A stretch of DNA of 64,000 nt from Chryseobacterium sp. CH25 (lineage in GTDB: Bacteria > Bacteroidota > Bacteroidia > Flavobacteriales > Weeksellaceae): NCBI RefSeq assembly GCF_004119455.1, contig NZ_NRQT01000010.1:108892-172891 (forward strand). Direction: 5' to 3'. The first letter of the stretch is position 1. Each line of letters begins with the position of its first letter. Made by a program: the position numbers and the translations under genes. Shown piece after piece: positions 19,192-28,346 of the stretch. Below the pieces are notes generated by a model. It was not told where the DNA came from. It did no database searches and saw only the letters and a list, made by a program, of their open reading frames with translations.

Positions 19192-20067
19192 ATGGCAACT
19201 AAAAAAGTAGAAATGGTAGCATCTCCAAGACCTGCACACTTTGTAGGTGACGGTTTTAGAGTGCATAATTTTATTCCGGGCGTACATGGCTTGGATATGA
19301 AAAGAATGGATCCGTTCATTATGCTTGATTATAACTCAAAATTTCATTTCAATGGTTCTGAAAGACCAAGAGGTGTGGGAGTTCATCCACACAGAGGTTT
19401 TGAAACAGTAACCATAGCCTATAACGGAAAAGTAGAACATCACGACAGCGCAGGCGGCGGAGGTATCATTGGAGAAGGTGATGTACAGTGGATGACAGCT
19501 GCTAAAGGAGTTCTACACAAAGAATATCACGAAACAGAATGGGCTAAAGAAGGTGGAATTTTCCAGATGGTACAACTTTGGGTAAACCTTCCTGCAAAAG
19601 ATAAAATGAGTAATCCAAAATACCAGGCCATTGAAAATTCTAAAATGGAAAAAGCAGACCTTGGAGAAAATGGACATGTAGAAGTTATCGCCGGAGAATT
19701 TGACGGGCACAAAGGTCCTGCATTTACCTTCACTCCTATTCACATGATGAATGCCAAGCTTAAAGCAGGTGGAAAAGCAGAATTTAATTTTCCTGCTCAC
19801 TTTAATACAGCAGCTTTGGTGATTGAAGGAAGTATTACCATCAATGAAGAAGAACATGTGAAAGCAGATCATTTTGCTCTGTTTAAAAACGAAGGAGAAA
19901 GCTTCACTATCGAAGCACAGGAAGACTCAGTTGTTTTAATCATCAGTGGAGAACCAATTAACGAGCCTATCTTCCCTCATGGTCCTTTTGTAATGAATAC
20001 CAGAGAGGAAATCATGCAGGCATTTGAGGATTTCAATACCGGAAAATTCGGGTATCTTGAAGATTAA
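19192..20067 (+). CDS. Pirin family protein (first copy)
   Basis: The 291-residue bicupin protein keeps the four pirin metal ligands: His65 and His67 in HPHRGFE, His109 and Glu111 in KGVLHKE. Pirins bind Fe or another metal, and bacterial members include quercetin dioxygenase-like enzymes and redox-sensing regulators. The substrate is unknown here. It is the first gene of a series ending at 23602 that includes a second pirin. A hairpin at 20186 separates it from the following GNAT gene, so it may be a separate transcript. Confidence 0.92.
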   Translation: MATKKVEMVASPRPAHFVGDGFRVHNFIPGVHGLDMKRMDPFIMLDYNSKFHFNGSERPRGVGVHPHRGFETVTIAYNGKVEHHDSAGGGGIIGEGDVQWMTAAKGVLHKEYHETEWAKEGGIFQMVQLWVNLPAKDKMSNPKYQAIENSKMEKADLGENGHVEVIAGEFDGHKGPAFTFTPIHMMNAKLKAGGKAEFNFPAHFNTAALVIEGSITINEEEHVKADHFALFKNEGESFTIEAQEDSVVLIISGEPINEPIFPHGPFVMNTREEIMQAFEDFNTGKFGYLED

Positions 20068-20185
20068 AAGGATAGAATTAAATTTTCCTTAATCTTAAAT
20101 CATCTCTTTTTTACTAACTTTATATATCATTATATCGGGTTGGAGTCTAAAGATTAATGTTAAGTTAAGTAATGTTTGAGGATAT

Positions 20186-20222
20186 AAACCTTATAGGTTC
20201 TGGAAGCTTATAAGGTTTGTTT
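20186..20222 (+). terminator. Terminator after the first pirin gene
   Basis: The 10-bp perfect stem AAACCTTATA (20186-20195) with TATAAGGTTT (20209-20218) is followed by GTTTTCT. Confidence 0.65.
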
Positions 20223-20305
20223 TCTCAACTGCATTTCTTTTATAAAGCAAAGAATATTAATCTCTTCCAACCGAGATCTTTAATAAACTTTTAATACAAA
20301 AAATT

Positions 20306-20617
20306 ATGAAACCGGAATTTGAAAACATACCTCTTGTAAAAACTGACAAAAGATTTGAAATAGAAGTGAACGGACATCATGCCTTCATTGACTATCGCGA
20401 AACGACTCACCAAATCGCTTTGATACACACAGAAGCGGATCCTGAACTTGGAGGAACAGGAGCAGCCACTGCGGTAGTGGAAAAAACACTGAACTATATT
20501 GAAGAAAGCGGCAAAAAACTTCTTCCGTTCTGTCCGTATGTTTTTGCTTATATCAAAAAGCATCCTGAGTGGAAACGTATTGTGGATGAAAAATTTGACG
20601 GGTACGATAAACTGTAA
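20306..20617 (+). CDS. GNAT family N-acetyltransferase, YjdJ-like (first copy)
   Basis: The short 103-residue acetyltransferase is of the Gcn5-related type. The acetyl-CoA loop appears as GGTGAATAVVEK, and the conserved LPFCPYVFAYIKKHPEW follows. These minimal GNAT proteins (YjdJ, human GTLF3B-like) usually lack a long N-terminus. A second, diverged copy lies at 23315 in the same cluster. The substrate is unknown. Confidence 0.87.
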   Translation: MKPEFENIPLVKTDKRFEIEVNGHHAFIDYRETTHQIALIHTEADPELGGTGAATAVVEKTLNYIEESGKKLLPFCPYVFAYIKKHPEWKRIVDEKFDGYDKL

Positions 20618-20665
20618 ATTTTCATCACTATTTATTTAAACAAACATTAAAAGCATTACATCATT

Positions 20666-21565
20666 ATGTCAAATATTGGACTTATCATCGAGGAAAAATC
20701 AGCAGATATCGGAAATTTTCTGGTAGGAAGACTTCTGCCGTTCCGTGAAAAAAGAGCTGTGGGGCCTTTCGTTTTTATAGACCACATGGGACCTTCGGAA
20801 TTAAAGGATTATCAAAACCTTGATGTTCCACCCCATCCGCATATCGGATTATCTACGTTGACTTATCTGCTTGAAGGCTCTATTTTCCACAGAGACAGTA
20901 TCGGAAGCGCTCTTGAGATCAAACCGGGAGCTGTTAACTGGATGACTGCCGGAAAAGGTGTAGTACATTCTGAAAGAACTCCGGAATATTTAAGACACAG
21001 CGATAAAAGACTTCACGGATTCCAGATCTGGGTAGGTCTTCCTAAACATCTTGAACAGTCTGAACCTACTTTTCATCATATTGAAGCAGATGAAATTCCG
21101 GTTTGGGAGGAAGATGGAATTCAGTATAAATTAATTGCCGGAGAAGCATTTGGTAAAACCTCTCCTGTTCCGGTACACAGTAAATTATTTTTCATCGAGA
21201 TCAAAACCAAAGAGGCTAAGAAAATCAGCATTGGAAAAGATCTTTATGGAGAAGCTGCGATGTATGTTCTGGATGGAACAGTGACTACAGATGGTAACTC
21301 ATATGGCTCCAAACAGCTTATGATCGCAAAAGATACCAAGCTTTGTGAGTTTGATATGAGTGAAAACGGCACAGTATATCTTTTCGGTGGCGAACCTTTT
21401 GATGAGGAACGTTTTATTTTCTGGAACTTCGTGAATTCAGACAAGGAAATGATCGATCAGGCCAAAATAAACTGGAATGATCAGAATCATGAGGCATTCC
21501 CTTTGGTTCCGGGTGATGACCAGGAATATGTTCACCTACCGAAGGCAATTTTAAACAGAAAATAA
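20666..21565 (+). CDS. Pirin family protein (second copy)
   Basis: This 299-residue bicupin has the metal ligands His57, His59, His101 and Glu103 (PPHPHIG and KGVVHSE). It is clearly diverged from the pirin encoded at 19192, so it is not a recent duplicate. It is 48 nt downstream of the GNAT gene and 20 nt upstream of the FMN reductase, consistent with one operon. Quercetinase-like or regulatory roles are known in the family, and the role here is unknown. Confidence 0.92.
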   Translation: MSNIGLIIEEKSADIGNFLVGRLLPFREKRAVGPFVFIDHMGPSELKDYQNLDVPPHPHIGLSTLTYLLEGSIFHRDSIGSALEIKPGAVNWMTAGKGVVHSERTPEYLRHSDKRLHGFQIWVGLPKHLEQSEPTFHHIEADEIPVWEEDGIQYKLIAGEAFGKTSPVPVHSKLFFIEIKTKEAKKISIGKDLYGEAAMYVLDGTVTTDGNSYGSKQLMIAKDTKLCEFDMSENGTVYLFGGEPFDEERFIFWNFVNSDKEMIDQAKINWNDQNHEAFPLVPGDDQEYVHLPKAILNRK

Positions 21566-21585
21566 TTTCATCAGATAAAGAAACC

Positions 21586-22125
21586 ATGAAAATATTAGCA
21601 TTTGCAGGAAGTAATTCTTCAACTTCTATTAACAGGGAACTGGTAAAGTTTGTTTTAAAAGATTTTCAAAATGAAGAGATCAATCTTATTGATTTGAATG
21701 ACTTCACCATGCCTGTTTTCTCTGTAGACCTTGAAAAGAAAGGATTTCCGGATGAAGCCCATCATTTTTTAAAGCTCATTGAAGAATGTGATGTGATCAT
21801 CTGTTCTCTTGCAGAACACAACAGATCTTACAGTGCTGCATTCAAAAACGTTTTCGATTGGGCATCAAGGATTAATGTGAAGGTATTTCAGAACAAGCCT
21901 ATGCTTCTGATGAGTACTTCTCCGGGAGGCTATGGTGGCGGAAATGTAATGAATACCGCTAAAACATTCTTTCCTCAATTTGCTGCAGATATCAAAGAAA
22001 CGTTTTCATTATCCAAGTTCTATGAGAATTTTGATCTTGAAAGCGGAGTTATTAATCCTGATATGCTGAGTGAGTTGAAAACGAAGATTGAAAATTTTAA
22101 AAATATAATTAAAACCAATGACTAA
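21586..22125 (+). CDS. NADPH-dependent FMN reductase family protein
   Basis: The 179-residue flavodoxin-fold protein has the N-terminal phosphate-binding loop FAGSNSSTSIN and the second flavin motif EHNRSYSAAFKNVFDW. The SPGGYGGGNV segment is typical of this family. It probably reduces flavins, quinones or azo compounds with NAD(P)H. Its end overlaps the next gene by 8 nt, so the two are likely co-translated. Confidence 0.88.
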   Translation: MKILAFAGSNSSTSINRELVKFVLKDFQNEEINLIDLNDFTMPVFSVDLEKKGFPDEAHHFLKLIEECDVIICSLAEHNRSYSAAFKNVFDWASRINVKVFQNKPMLLMSTSPGGYGGGNVMNTAKTFFPQFAADIKETFSLSKFYENFDLESGVINPDMLSELKTKIENFKNIIKTND

Positions 22126-22696
22126 AGGAAGACTTGAAGCCTTCAGTGATGGAGTTCTGGCGATTATCATTACGATCATGGTTCTTGAACTTAAAGTACC
22201 TGAAGGAAGCAGCTGGGCTAGTCTCAAACCTCTTCTGCCTAAATTTTTAGCCTATATTTTCAGTTTCATTTATGTAGGAATTTACTGGAATAACCATCAT
22301 CATATGTTTCAGGCAGTAAAAAAGGTAAACGGAAGTATTCTTTGGGCTAACCTTCATCTGTTATTCTGGCTCTCTATGATGCCTATTGCTACCGAATGGA
22401 TCGGCAATACAGGTTTTGCAGAAAATCCGGTCGCAACCTATGGAATTATCCTCGTATTATGCGCGATCGCCTACAGCATTCTGGAAAATGTTATTATCCG
22501 GTGTGAAGGTGAAAATTCAACACTGAAAGAGGCTATACATTCAAAGTACAAAGAGAATATATCAATTATATTTTATATTCTGGGAATCGCTACTTCATTT
22601 TTTTATCCTTATATTGCCATAGGTTTTTATTATATAGTGGCTCTTATATGGCTGATTCCGGACAGAAGAATCGAAAAATCATTAAAAGACAATTAA
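22118..22696 (+). CDS. TMEM175 family (DUF1211) membrane protein, putative K+ channel
   Basis: The 192-residue protein starts with the family signature RLEAFSDGVLAIIITIMVLELKVP at about residues 4-27, the filter-lining helix of TMEM175 potassium channels, whose core is F-S-D. About five hydrophobic helices follow. Bacterial TMEM175 proteins form tetrameric K+-permeable channels. It overlaps the FMN reductase gene upstream and is 1 nt from the Fe-S gene downstream. Confidence 0.85.
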   Translation: MTKGRLEAFSDGVLAIIITIMVLELKVPEGSSWASLKPLLPKFLAYIFSFIYVGIYWNNHHHMFQAVKKVNGSILWANLHLLFWLSMMPIATEWIGNTGFAENPVATYGIILVLCAIAYSILENVIIRCEGENSTLKEAIHSKYKENISIIFYILGIATSFFYPYIAIGFYYIVALIWLIPDRRIEKSLKDN

Positions 22697-22697
22697 T

Positions 22698-22916
22698 ATG
22701 GAAACACACGAATATCCTAACGGCGACATTACTGTCATCTGGCAGCCTCAGAAGTGTATCCACTCGGCTGTATGTGTAAAAATGCTTCCCAAGGTCTATA
22801 ATCCGAAAGAGAGACCCTGGATAAAAGCAGAAAATGCAACTCCTGAAGAATTAAAAAATCAGATAGATCATTGCCCATCAGGTGCATTAAGTTATAAATT
22901 CAACACTGGAAAATAA
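22698..22916 (+). CDS. YjdI-like (4Fe-4S) mono-cluster protein
   Basis: The 72-residue protein belongs to the 'divergent 4Fe-4S mono-cluster' family. It has Cys20, Cys26 and Cys59 (CIHSAVC...HCPSGAL) plus nearby histidines as possible ligands. E. coli YjdI is encoded beside the GNAT gene yjdJ, and here too a YjdJ-like gene follows closely. Its TAA overlaps the start codon of the OsmC gene, so expression is coupled. The redox partner is unknown. Confidence 0.88.
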   Translation: METHEYPNGDITVIWQPQKCIHSAVCVKMLPKVYNPKERPWIKAENATPEELKNQIDHCPSGALSYKFNTGK

Positions 22917-23311
22917 TGGCAGTAACGGTAAAAGCAAGTTTAGGAAAAACAAAATATTACACGGAGGTAACAGCGGGAGAAAATAAAATTATTACCGATG
23001 AACCTATAGATAAAGGCGGACAGAATAAAGGTTTCAATCCCATGGAAATTCTGGCTACTTCTTTAGCAAGCTGTACAGCAGCAACCCTAAGAATGTACAT
23101 AGAAAGAAAAGAATGGGATGTAGAAAACATTCATGTGGAAGTAGAACTTGAAAACTATCCATTAACCAAAAGAGCAGTATTCCAAAGAGAGATCAGTTTT
23201 GAAGGGGTTCTGGATGATGAACAGTTAAAAAGACTGCATACGATTGCTGATGCCTGCCCTGTACATAAAATATTAACCAACGATATAGAAATACTAACTA
23301 AATTCTCATAA
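22916..23311 (+). CDS. OsmC family protein (thiol peroxidase-like)
   Basis: The 131-residue protein has the two redox cysteines of the OsmC/Ohr fold, Cys53 (SLASCTAATL) and Cys114 (DACPVHKIL). Family members detoxify organic hydroperoxides with thiols, although some are only stress-associated. It overlaps the YjdI gene by 1 nt and is 3 nt from the next GNAT gene. Confidence 0.9.
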   Translation: MAVTVKASLGKTKYYTEVTAGENKIITDEPIDKGGQNKGFNPMEILATSLASCTAATLRMYIERKEWDVENIHVEVELENYPLTKRAVFQREISFEGVLDDEQLKRLHTIADACPVHKILTNDIEILTKFS

Positions 23312-23314
23312 AAC

Positions 23315-23602
23315 ATGATCGAAGTAAAACAAAACAACGACGACAAACACGGAAGTTTTGAAGCTTTCATAGATGGAAGACGCGCAGGAATGATGACGTA
23401 CACCTGGGCAGGAGAAGAAAGATTTATTATAGACCACACGGAGGTGGAAGAAGCTTACAACGGAAAAGGAGTAGGTAAAGAAATGCTTTTGGCTGCTGTA
23501 GATTTTGCAAGAAAGAACGGAAAGAAAATTATTCCGCTTTGTCCTTTTGCTAAAGCCAGTTTCCAGAAGAGTGAGGAATTGCAGGATGTTTTGGTGAACT
23601 AA
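23315..23602 (+). CDS. GNAT family N-acetyltransferase, YjdJ-like (second copy)
   Basis: The 95-residue minimal acetyltransferase has the acetyl-CoA loop GKGVGKEMLLAAV and the end motif IIPLCPFAKASFQK. It shares the layout of the copy at 20306 but is clearly diverged. It is the last gene of the redox cluster, immediately after OsmC, and a terminator follows. Confidence 0.88.
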   Translation: MIEVKQNNDDKHGSFEAFIDGRRAGMMTYTWAGEERFIIDHTEVEEAYNGKGVGKEMLLAAVDFARKNGKKIIPLCPFAKASFQKSEELQDVLVN

Positions 23603-24017
23603 TCACTGCTTCCACCCTTACAATACAAACCTTTCAGAGTAGATCTGGAAGGTTTTTTTATACAGAAGTTTTTATTTTTATTACCTGATGCTTTTTTAAC
23701 GCAAAGTTTTCATTAGCTTGATGATATATTTTTAAGGGAGCTAAGAGTGAATCGATTTTCAATCGATTTGATGAAGCTTTCTGCCGCTCGTTATCATTTA
23801 AAAAGTTTAAAATGATGAAAATATAGAGAATAATTGTCTGTATGAGCTTCATAATTTCCTGCTTCCCGCTCCCAGCTTCAAACCTTTCTAAAAATATAAG
23901 TTTCACCCCAAGCTTAGGTCACTTTTCTAAAGTAATTACATAAAAATTGCCTCTAAACAAAATTCACGATTCACGATGGTTCTTTTTTATATATTTGCTA
24001 AAATTTAAAATCTAAGC
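23603..24017. other. Intergenic region, degenerate sequence
   Basis: After the terminator there is AT-rich sequence with an 'acgcaaagtttt' segment that recurs at 50533, and a short copy of the intergenic repeat at 23960-23978. A minus-strand open frame of 82 codons here lacks coding character and I reject it. Confidence 0.45.
23627..23659 (+). terminator. Terminator of the pirin-OsmC-GNAT operon
   Basis: A 12-bp stem (23627-23638 with 23644-23655, one G-T pair) is followed by T residues. Confidence 0.75.
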
Positions 24018-25576
24018 ATGAATCCAGGAACTGTACTTCTGCTGTTTGTCTTTATCTACTTCATCGGCCTTTTGGTGATCTCTTATTTCACCAGCCGAAA
24101 TTCCGACAACCAGTCCTTCTTTATCGGTAATAAAAAAGTAAATGGTGGCTCGTTGCATTTGGCATGATAGGCACCAGTTTAAGTGGAGTTACCTTTATTT
24201 CAGTTCCGGGAACAGTCGGAAAAATGACCGGCTCCGAATATATTTATGGTGGTTTTGAATATTATATGATGGTGATTGGTTTCTTCATCGGGTATTTTAT
24301 TGTGGCAGCCATCCTTTTACCATTGTATTATAAAATGAATCTTACTTCCATTTATACCTATTTGGGAAAAAGATTCAATGTGGAAGCGCATAAAATCGGG
24401 TCCATATTCTTTATTATTTCAAGAGCTATTGGTGCTACAGCCAGATTATATCTTGTGGTAAATGTATTACAAATCTTCCTTCTTGAAGGACTAGGAGTTC
24501 CGTTTTGGGTAACTTCTATGGTTCTTTTACTGATGGTTCTTCTCTATACTTTTGAAGGTGGGGTAAAAACCATTGTGATTACGGATACATTACAGACTTC
24601 TTTTATGATTATCAGTTTAGTGGCTTGTATTGTCTACATTTTATCCAATCTGAACCTTTCTTTTGGTGAAGCGTATACGATTTTAGAACAGAAAAATTAT
24701 ACTCATTTCATCAATTTTGATCCTAATTCCAAAACGTTTTTCCTTAAAACCATTCTGGGGGGAATCTTCATTACCATTGCCATGACCGGACTGGATCAGG
24801 AAATGATGCAGAAAAATATCTCTGTAGACAACCTTAAAAATTCAAAGAAAAACATGTTGACTTTTGCAGGAACCCTGTTATTGGTTAATCTTGCTTTCTT
24901 ATTCTTAGGTGGATTACTTTATCTTTTTGCTTTGCAGCATGGAGCGGAATACGGAACAACAGGGACAGATCCTATTACCAATATTTTCGGGTTCAAAGAT
25001 GCTGCAGGAAACATTAAGAATGTAATGGGTGATGATCTTTTCCCTGCTTTATCTCTTAATGGGCATTTCCCAATGATGATTTCCGTGATTTTTATTATCG
25101 GATTGATCTCTGCATTATTCCCTTCTGCGGATGGGGCTTTAACTGCGGTAACAAGTTCATATTGCGTAGATTTATTAAACCTGAACGAAGATAAAACCAA
25201 AACTGAAAAAGAGAAGAAAAGCCTTCGTATGAAAGTGCATTTAACATTCACTGTGGTATTTTTCATCCTAATTATGGTATTCAAAGCTTTGAATGACAAA
25301 TCTATTGTCTACCTGATTATGGAAATTGCCGGATATACGTATGGCCCACTATTAGGACTGTTTGCTTTCGGAATCTTCACTAAGTTCAAGATTTCCAAAA
25401 AGTACTCTATTCTTATGGTAACCATTCTAGCCCCTATCTTTACTTATTTAATCAATTTTGCAGTGACTTCTTATACGGATTACAGGATTGGTGTGGAACT
25501 GATTGTTCTTAATGGGCTACTGACCTTCATTGGTTTATGGATGGTGAAGGATAAACAATATTTGAGAGTTGTTTAA
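24018..25576 (+). CDS. Sodium:solute symporter (SSS family), frameshifted near its start
   Basis: The natural start is the ATG at 24018 (first helix VLLLFVFIYFIGLLVISYF, then RNSDNQSFFIGNKK). That frame stops at about 24165. One extra A in the run 24132-24137 gives SKWWLVAFGMIGTSLSG and joins the long frame to 25576, for about 519 residues. The symporter has around 13 membrane helices, the WWLVAFGMIGTSLSGVTF helix and the conserved GLISALFPSADGALTAVTSS region of the SSS family. The solute is not evident. Related flavobacterial proteins are annotated as Na+/proline- or sialic-acid-like symporters. Confidence 0.87.
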
Positions 25577-25784
25577 TTCTACAAAAAATTAGATTTTGGC
25601 TAAAGCCATTGGAATAAGATTTTTTATTTTTAAACGAGCTGAAGCCCGTTTCTATTGATGTGAATTGATTGAGAATAAGTTTACACAATAGTTTTATTTT
25701 CATCTTAATTCCAAACATCTTCTGACAGATCAGAAGGAATATCAAAATTATAAACAAAACAATATTATATTAAATAAAAAAACC

Positions 25785-26303
25785 ATGAAAAAAATTATTT
25801 CACTTTTCATCTTTGTATTAACGTTTGGTTCTTTGGCAGCACAGGAAAATTTTGAAGTGTCTACTTTAAGAATCGGGCCTTACAAGATCTTCATGGAAAA
25901 AAGTGAAGCAGAAAAAATAGCAGGGACAAAAATCAAAATTTCTGACGGACAGCAAAAGAATAGTGTAAAATACAATGGAGAGATTATCAATATTGAAGTT
26001 TTCCAGGGGTATGGTGGTGAAGCAAAACCAGATGCTGTTACGATTGCAGGAATGACAACTACCAGTAAAAAATTCAGAACCAAAAGCGGAATGGGTGTTG
26101 GAAGTACCAGAGATGAGCTGATTAATACGTACAGAAATTATCCTATATTCAGTGTTCGTCCGGAAGTAGATGATAACGGGAAGCGTATTAAAGATGCAGG
26201 ATATTTTAATATTGAGGACTATGATGCCGGAACCCAGTTAACATTTAAATTTGTTAATAATATTGTCACAGAAATTACTGTTTACATCAACGAAGGCTGT
26301 TAA
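25785..26303 (+). CDS. Exported protein of unknown function
   Basis: The 172-residue protein has a signal peptide (KK start, phenylalanine-rich core, cut near Leu-Ala-Ala-Gln). The mature part is rich in lysine and glycine with alternating strands. I see no catalytic motif. The intergenic stretch in front contains a 'ggctaaagcc ... gctgaagccc' element that looks like a chromosomal repeat. Confidence 0.7.
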   Translation: MKKIISLFIFVLTFGSLAAQENFEVSTLRIGPYKIFMEKSEAEKIAGTKIKISDGQQKNSVKYNGEIINIEVFQGYGGEAKPDAVTIAGMTTTSKKFRTKSGMGVGSTRDELINTYRNYPIFSVRPEVDDNGKRIKDAGYFNIEDYDAGTQLTFKFVNNIVTEITVYINEGC

Positions 26304-26413
26304 AAGCGAGAAAATATTCAAATCAATCAAAATCCGGGTTTTTATATCCGGATTTTTGCATTTCCATAAGCCGGTAAAAAATTGTAAATTCGCGTGCAAA
26401 TAAATCAGATATA

Positions 26414-27265
26414 ATGAGTAAAAGTATCGAAGAGTTAAAATCTCTTACTACACAGATCAGAAGAGACATTTTAAGAATGGTTCACGCTGTAAATTCAGGA
26501 CACCCGGGAGGAAGCTTAGGCTGTACAGAGTACTTTACAGCACTTTACGGAAAGGTGATGAACTATCATCTTCCTTTTACGATGGAAGGCAAAAATGAAG
26601 ATCATTTTTATTTATCAAACGGGCACATTTCTCCTGTGTACTACTCTACTTTGGCAAGATTCGACTTCTTCCCAGTACATGAGCTAAGTACTTTCAGAAA
26701 GCTTGATTCAAGATTACAGGGACACCCTACTACTCACGAAGGTCTTCCAGGAATCAGAATTGCTTCAGGTTCTTTAGGACAAGGTCTTTCTGTAGCGTTA
26801 GGAGCTGCTTTAGGTAAAAAAATGGACGGAGATCAGTCTCTAGTTTACTCTCTTCACGGAGATGGTGAACTTCAGGAAGGTCAGATCTGGGAAGCGCTGA
26901 TGTTTGCTGCTGCTAAAAAAGTAGATAACATTATTTCTACTATTGACTATAACGGACGTCAAATTGACGGTGATACAGATGATGTATTAAGCCTTGGAAA
27001 TCTTCATGCTAAACTTGAAGCTTTCGGATGGATTGTTTTAGAAGAAAAGAACGGTAACGATCTTGAAGCTGTAATTGGTATCCTTGAAAGAGCAAAAGCT
27101 GAAACTGGAAAAGGAAAACCTGTAGCGATTATCCTACACACAGAAATGGGTGCTGGAGTAGATTTCATGATGGGATCTCACGCTTGGCATGGTAAAGCTC
27201 CTAATGATGAGCAATTGGAAACTGCATTCAAACAATTGTATTTAGAAGCTCCTGCTGACTACTAA
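26414..27265 (+). CDS. Transketolase, N-terminal (thiamine-diphosphate) subunit
   Basis: The 283-residue protein is the cofactor-binding half of a split transketolase, which moves two-carbon units in the pentose phosphate pathway. It has the SGHPGGSLGC opening, the HGDGELQEGQIWEALMFA thiamine diphosphate motif (GDG) and a metal-binding region IDYNGRQIDG. The second half is encoded 41 nt downstream, and together they make a normal-length enzyme. Split forms are common in Bacteroidota and archaea. Confidence 0.94.
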   Translation: MSKSIEELKSLTTQIRRDILRMVHAVNSGHPGGSLGCTEYFTALYGKVMNYHLPFTMEGKNEDHFYLSNGHISPVYYSTLARFDFFPVHELSTFRKLDSRLQGHPTTHEGLPGIRIASGSLGQGLSVALGAALGKKMDGDQSLVYSLHGDGELQEGQIWEALMFAAAKKVDNIISTIDYNGRQIDGDTDDVLSLGNLHAKLEAFGWIVLEEKNGNDLEAVIGILERAKAETGKGKPVAIILHTEMGAGVDFMMGSHAWHGKAPNDEQLETAFKQLYLEAPADY

Positions 27266-27306
27266 TATCTAACCATCTGTTAACATCTCGATTAATAAAA
27301 ATAAAA

Positions 27307-28254
27307 ATGAAATATACATATACAGAAAAAAAGGACACACGTTCAGGATTCGGAGCTGGATTAGCTGAGCTTGCTGACAAAAACCCTAATGTAGTAGCAC
27401 TTTGTGCTGACCTTATCGGATCTTTGAAAATGGAGAAATTCATTGAAAAAGCTCCTGAAAGATTCATCCAGGTGGGTATTGCAGAAGCAAACATGATGGG
27501 GCTTGCTGCAGGTCTTAGCATCACTGGAAAAATTCCTTTCACTGGAACTTTTGCTAACTTCTCTACTTCAAGAGTATATGATCAGATCCGTCAGTCTATT
27601 GCTTACTCTAATAAGAATGTAAAAATCTGTGCATCTCACGCAGGTCTTACATTAGGAGAGGATGGAGCTACTCACCAGGTATTGGAAGATATCGGGATGA
27701 TGAAAATGCTTCCTGGAATGACTGTAATCAACCCTTGTGACTACAACCAGACAAAAGCGGCTACTCTTGCTATTGCTGACCACGAAGGTCCTGTATATTT
27801 AAGATTCGGTAGACCAACTGTTCCTGTATTTATCCCTGAAGATATGCCTTTCGAAATCGGAAAAGGAATTATGCTTCAGGAAGGTACTGATGTAACTATT
27901 GTTGCAACAGGACACCTTGTATGGGAATCTCTTGTAGCTGCTGACGAGCTTGAGAAAGAAGGTATTTCTTGTGAGGTAATCAACATCCACACGATTAAGC
28001 CTCTTGATGAAGAAATCATCTTAAAATCTGTTGAAAAAACAGGTAAAATTGTAACGGCTGAAGAGCACAACTACCTTGGTGGTTTAGGTGAATCTGTTGC
28101 GGGAATGCTTGCAAGAAGAAGACCTACAAGACAGGAATTTGTAGCGGTAAACGATACTTTCGGAGAATCTGCAACGCCTGCTGAATTAATGAAGAAGTAT
28201 AAAATTGATGCTGCAGCAGTGAAAGAAGCTGTAAAGAGAATTTTAGCTAACTAA
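27307..28254 (+). CDS. Transketolase, C-terminal subunit
   Basis: The 315-residue protein carries the pyrimidine-binding and C-terminal domains. It has GIAEANMMGLAAGLS with the glutamate that activates thiamine diphosphate, HAGLTLGEDGATHQ, and the end domain GLGESVAGMLARR. It is co-transcribed with the N-terminal subunit gene. A strong hairpin follows at 28277. Confidence 0.94.
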   Translation: MKYTYTEKKDTRSGFGAGLAELADKNPNVVALCADLIGSLKMEKFIEKAPERFIQVGIAEANMMGLAAGLSITGKIPFTGTFANFSTSRVYDQIRQSIAYSNKNVKICASHAGLTLGEDGATHQVLEDIGMMKMLPGMTVINPCDYNQTKAATLAIADHEGPVYLRFGRPTVPVFIPEDMPFEIGKGIMLQEGTDVTIVATGHLVWESLVAADELEKEGISCEVINIHTIKPLDEEIILKSVEKTGKIVTAEEHNYLGGLGESVAGMLARRRPTRQEFVAVNDTFGESATPAELMKKYKIDAAAVKEAVKRILAN

Positions 28255-28276
28255 TGATTAGCACATCATAATAACT

Positions 28277-28310
28277 GCGGGCTGTTTCTTTGAAACAGCC
28301 CGCGTTTTTA
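28277..28310 (+). terminator. Terminator after the transketolase operon, copy 1 of a shared hairpin
   Basis: A 12-bp perfect stem (28277-28288 with 28292-28303, loop TTT) is followed by TTTTT. The stem sequence is identical to the core of the hairpin at 29908-29958. Confidence 0.88.
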
Positions 28311-28346
28311 GAACAATTAAAAAAAATTACTAAGAAACCCAAATTT

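Noticed and set aside
23658..23906. Minus-strand open frame of 82 codons between the GNAT and symporter genes
   Set aside because: It overlaps the terminator side, has no natural start context and its composition is that of AT-rich non-coding DNA.
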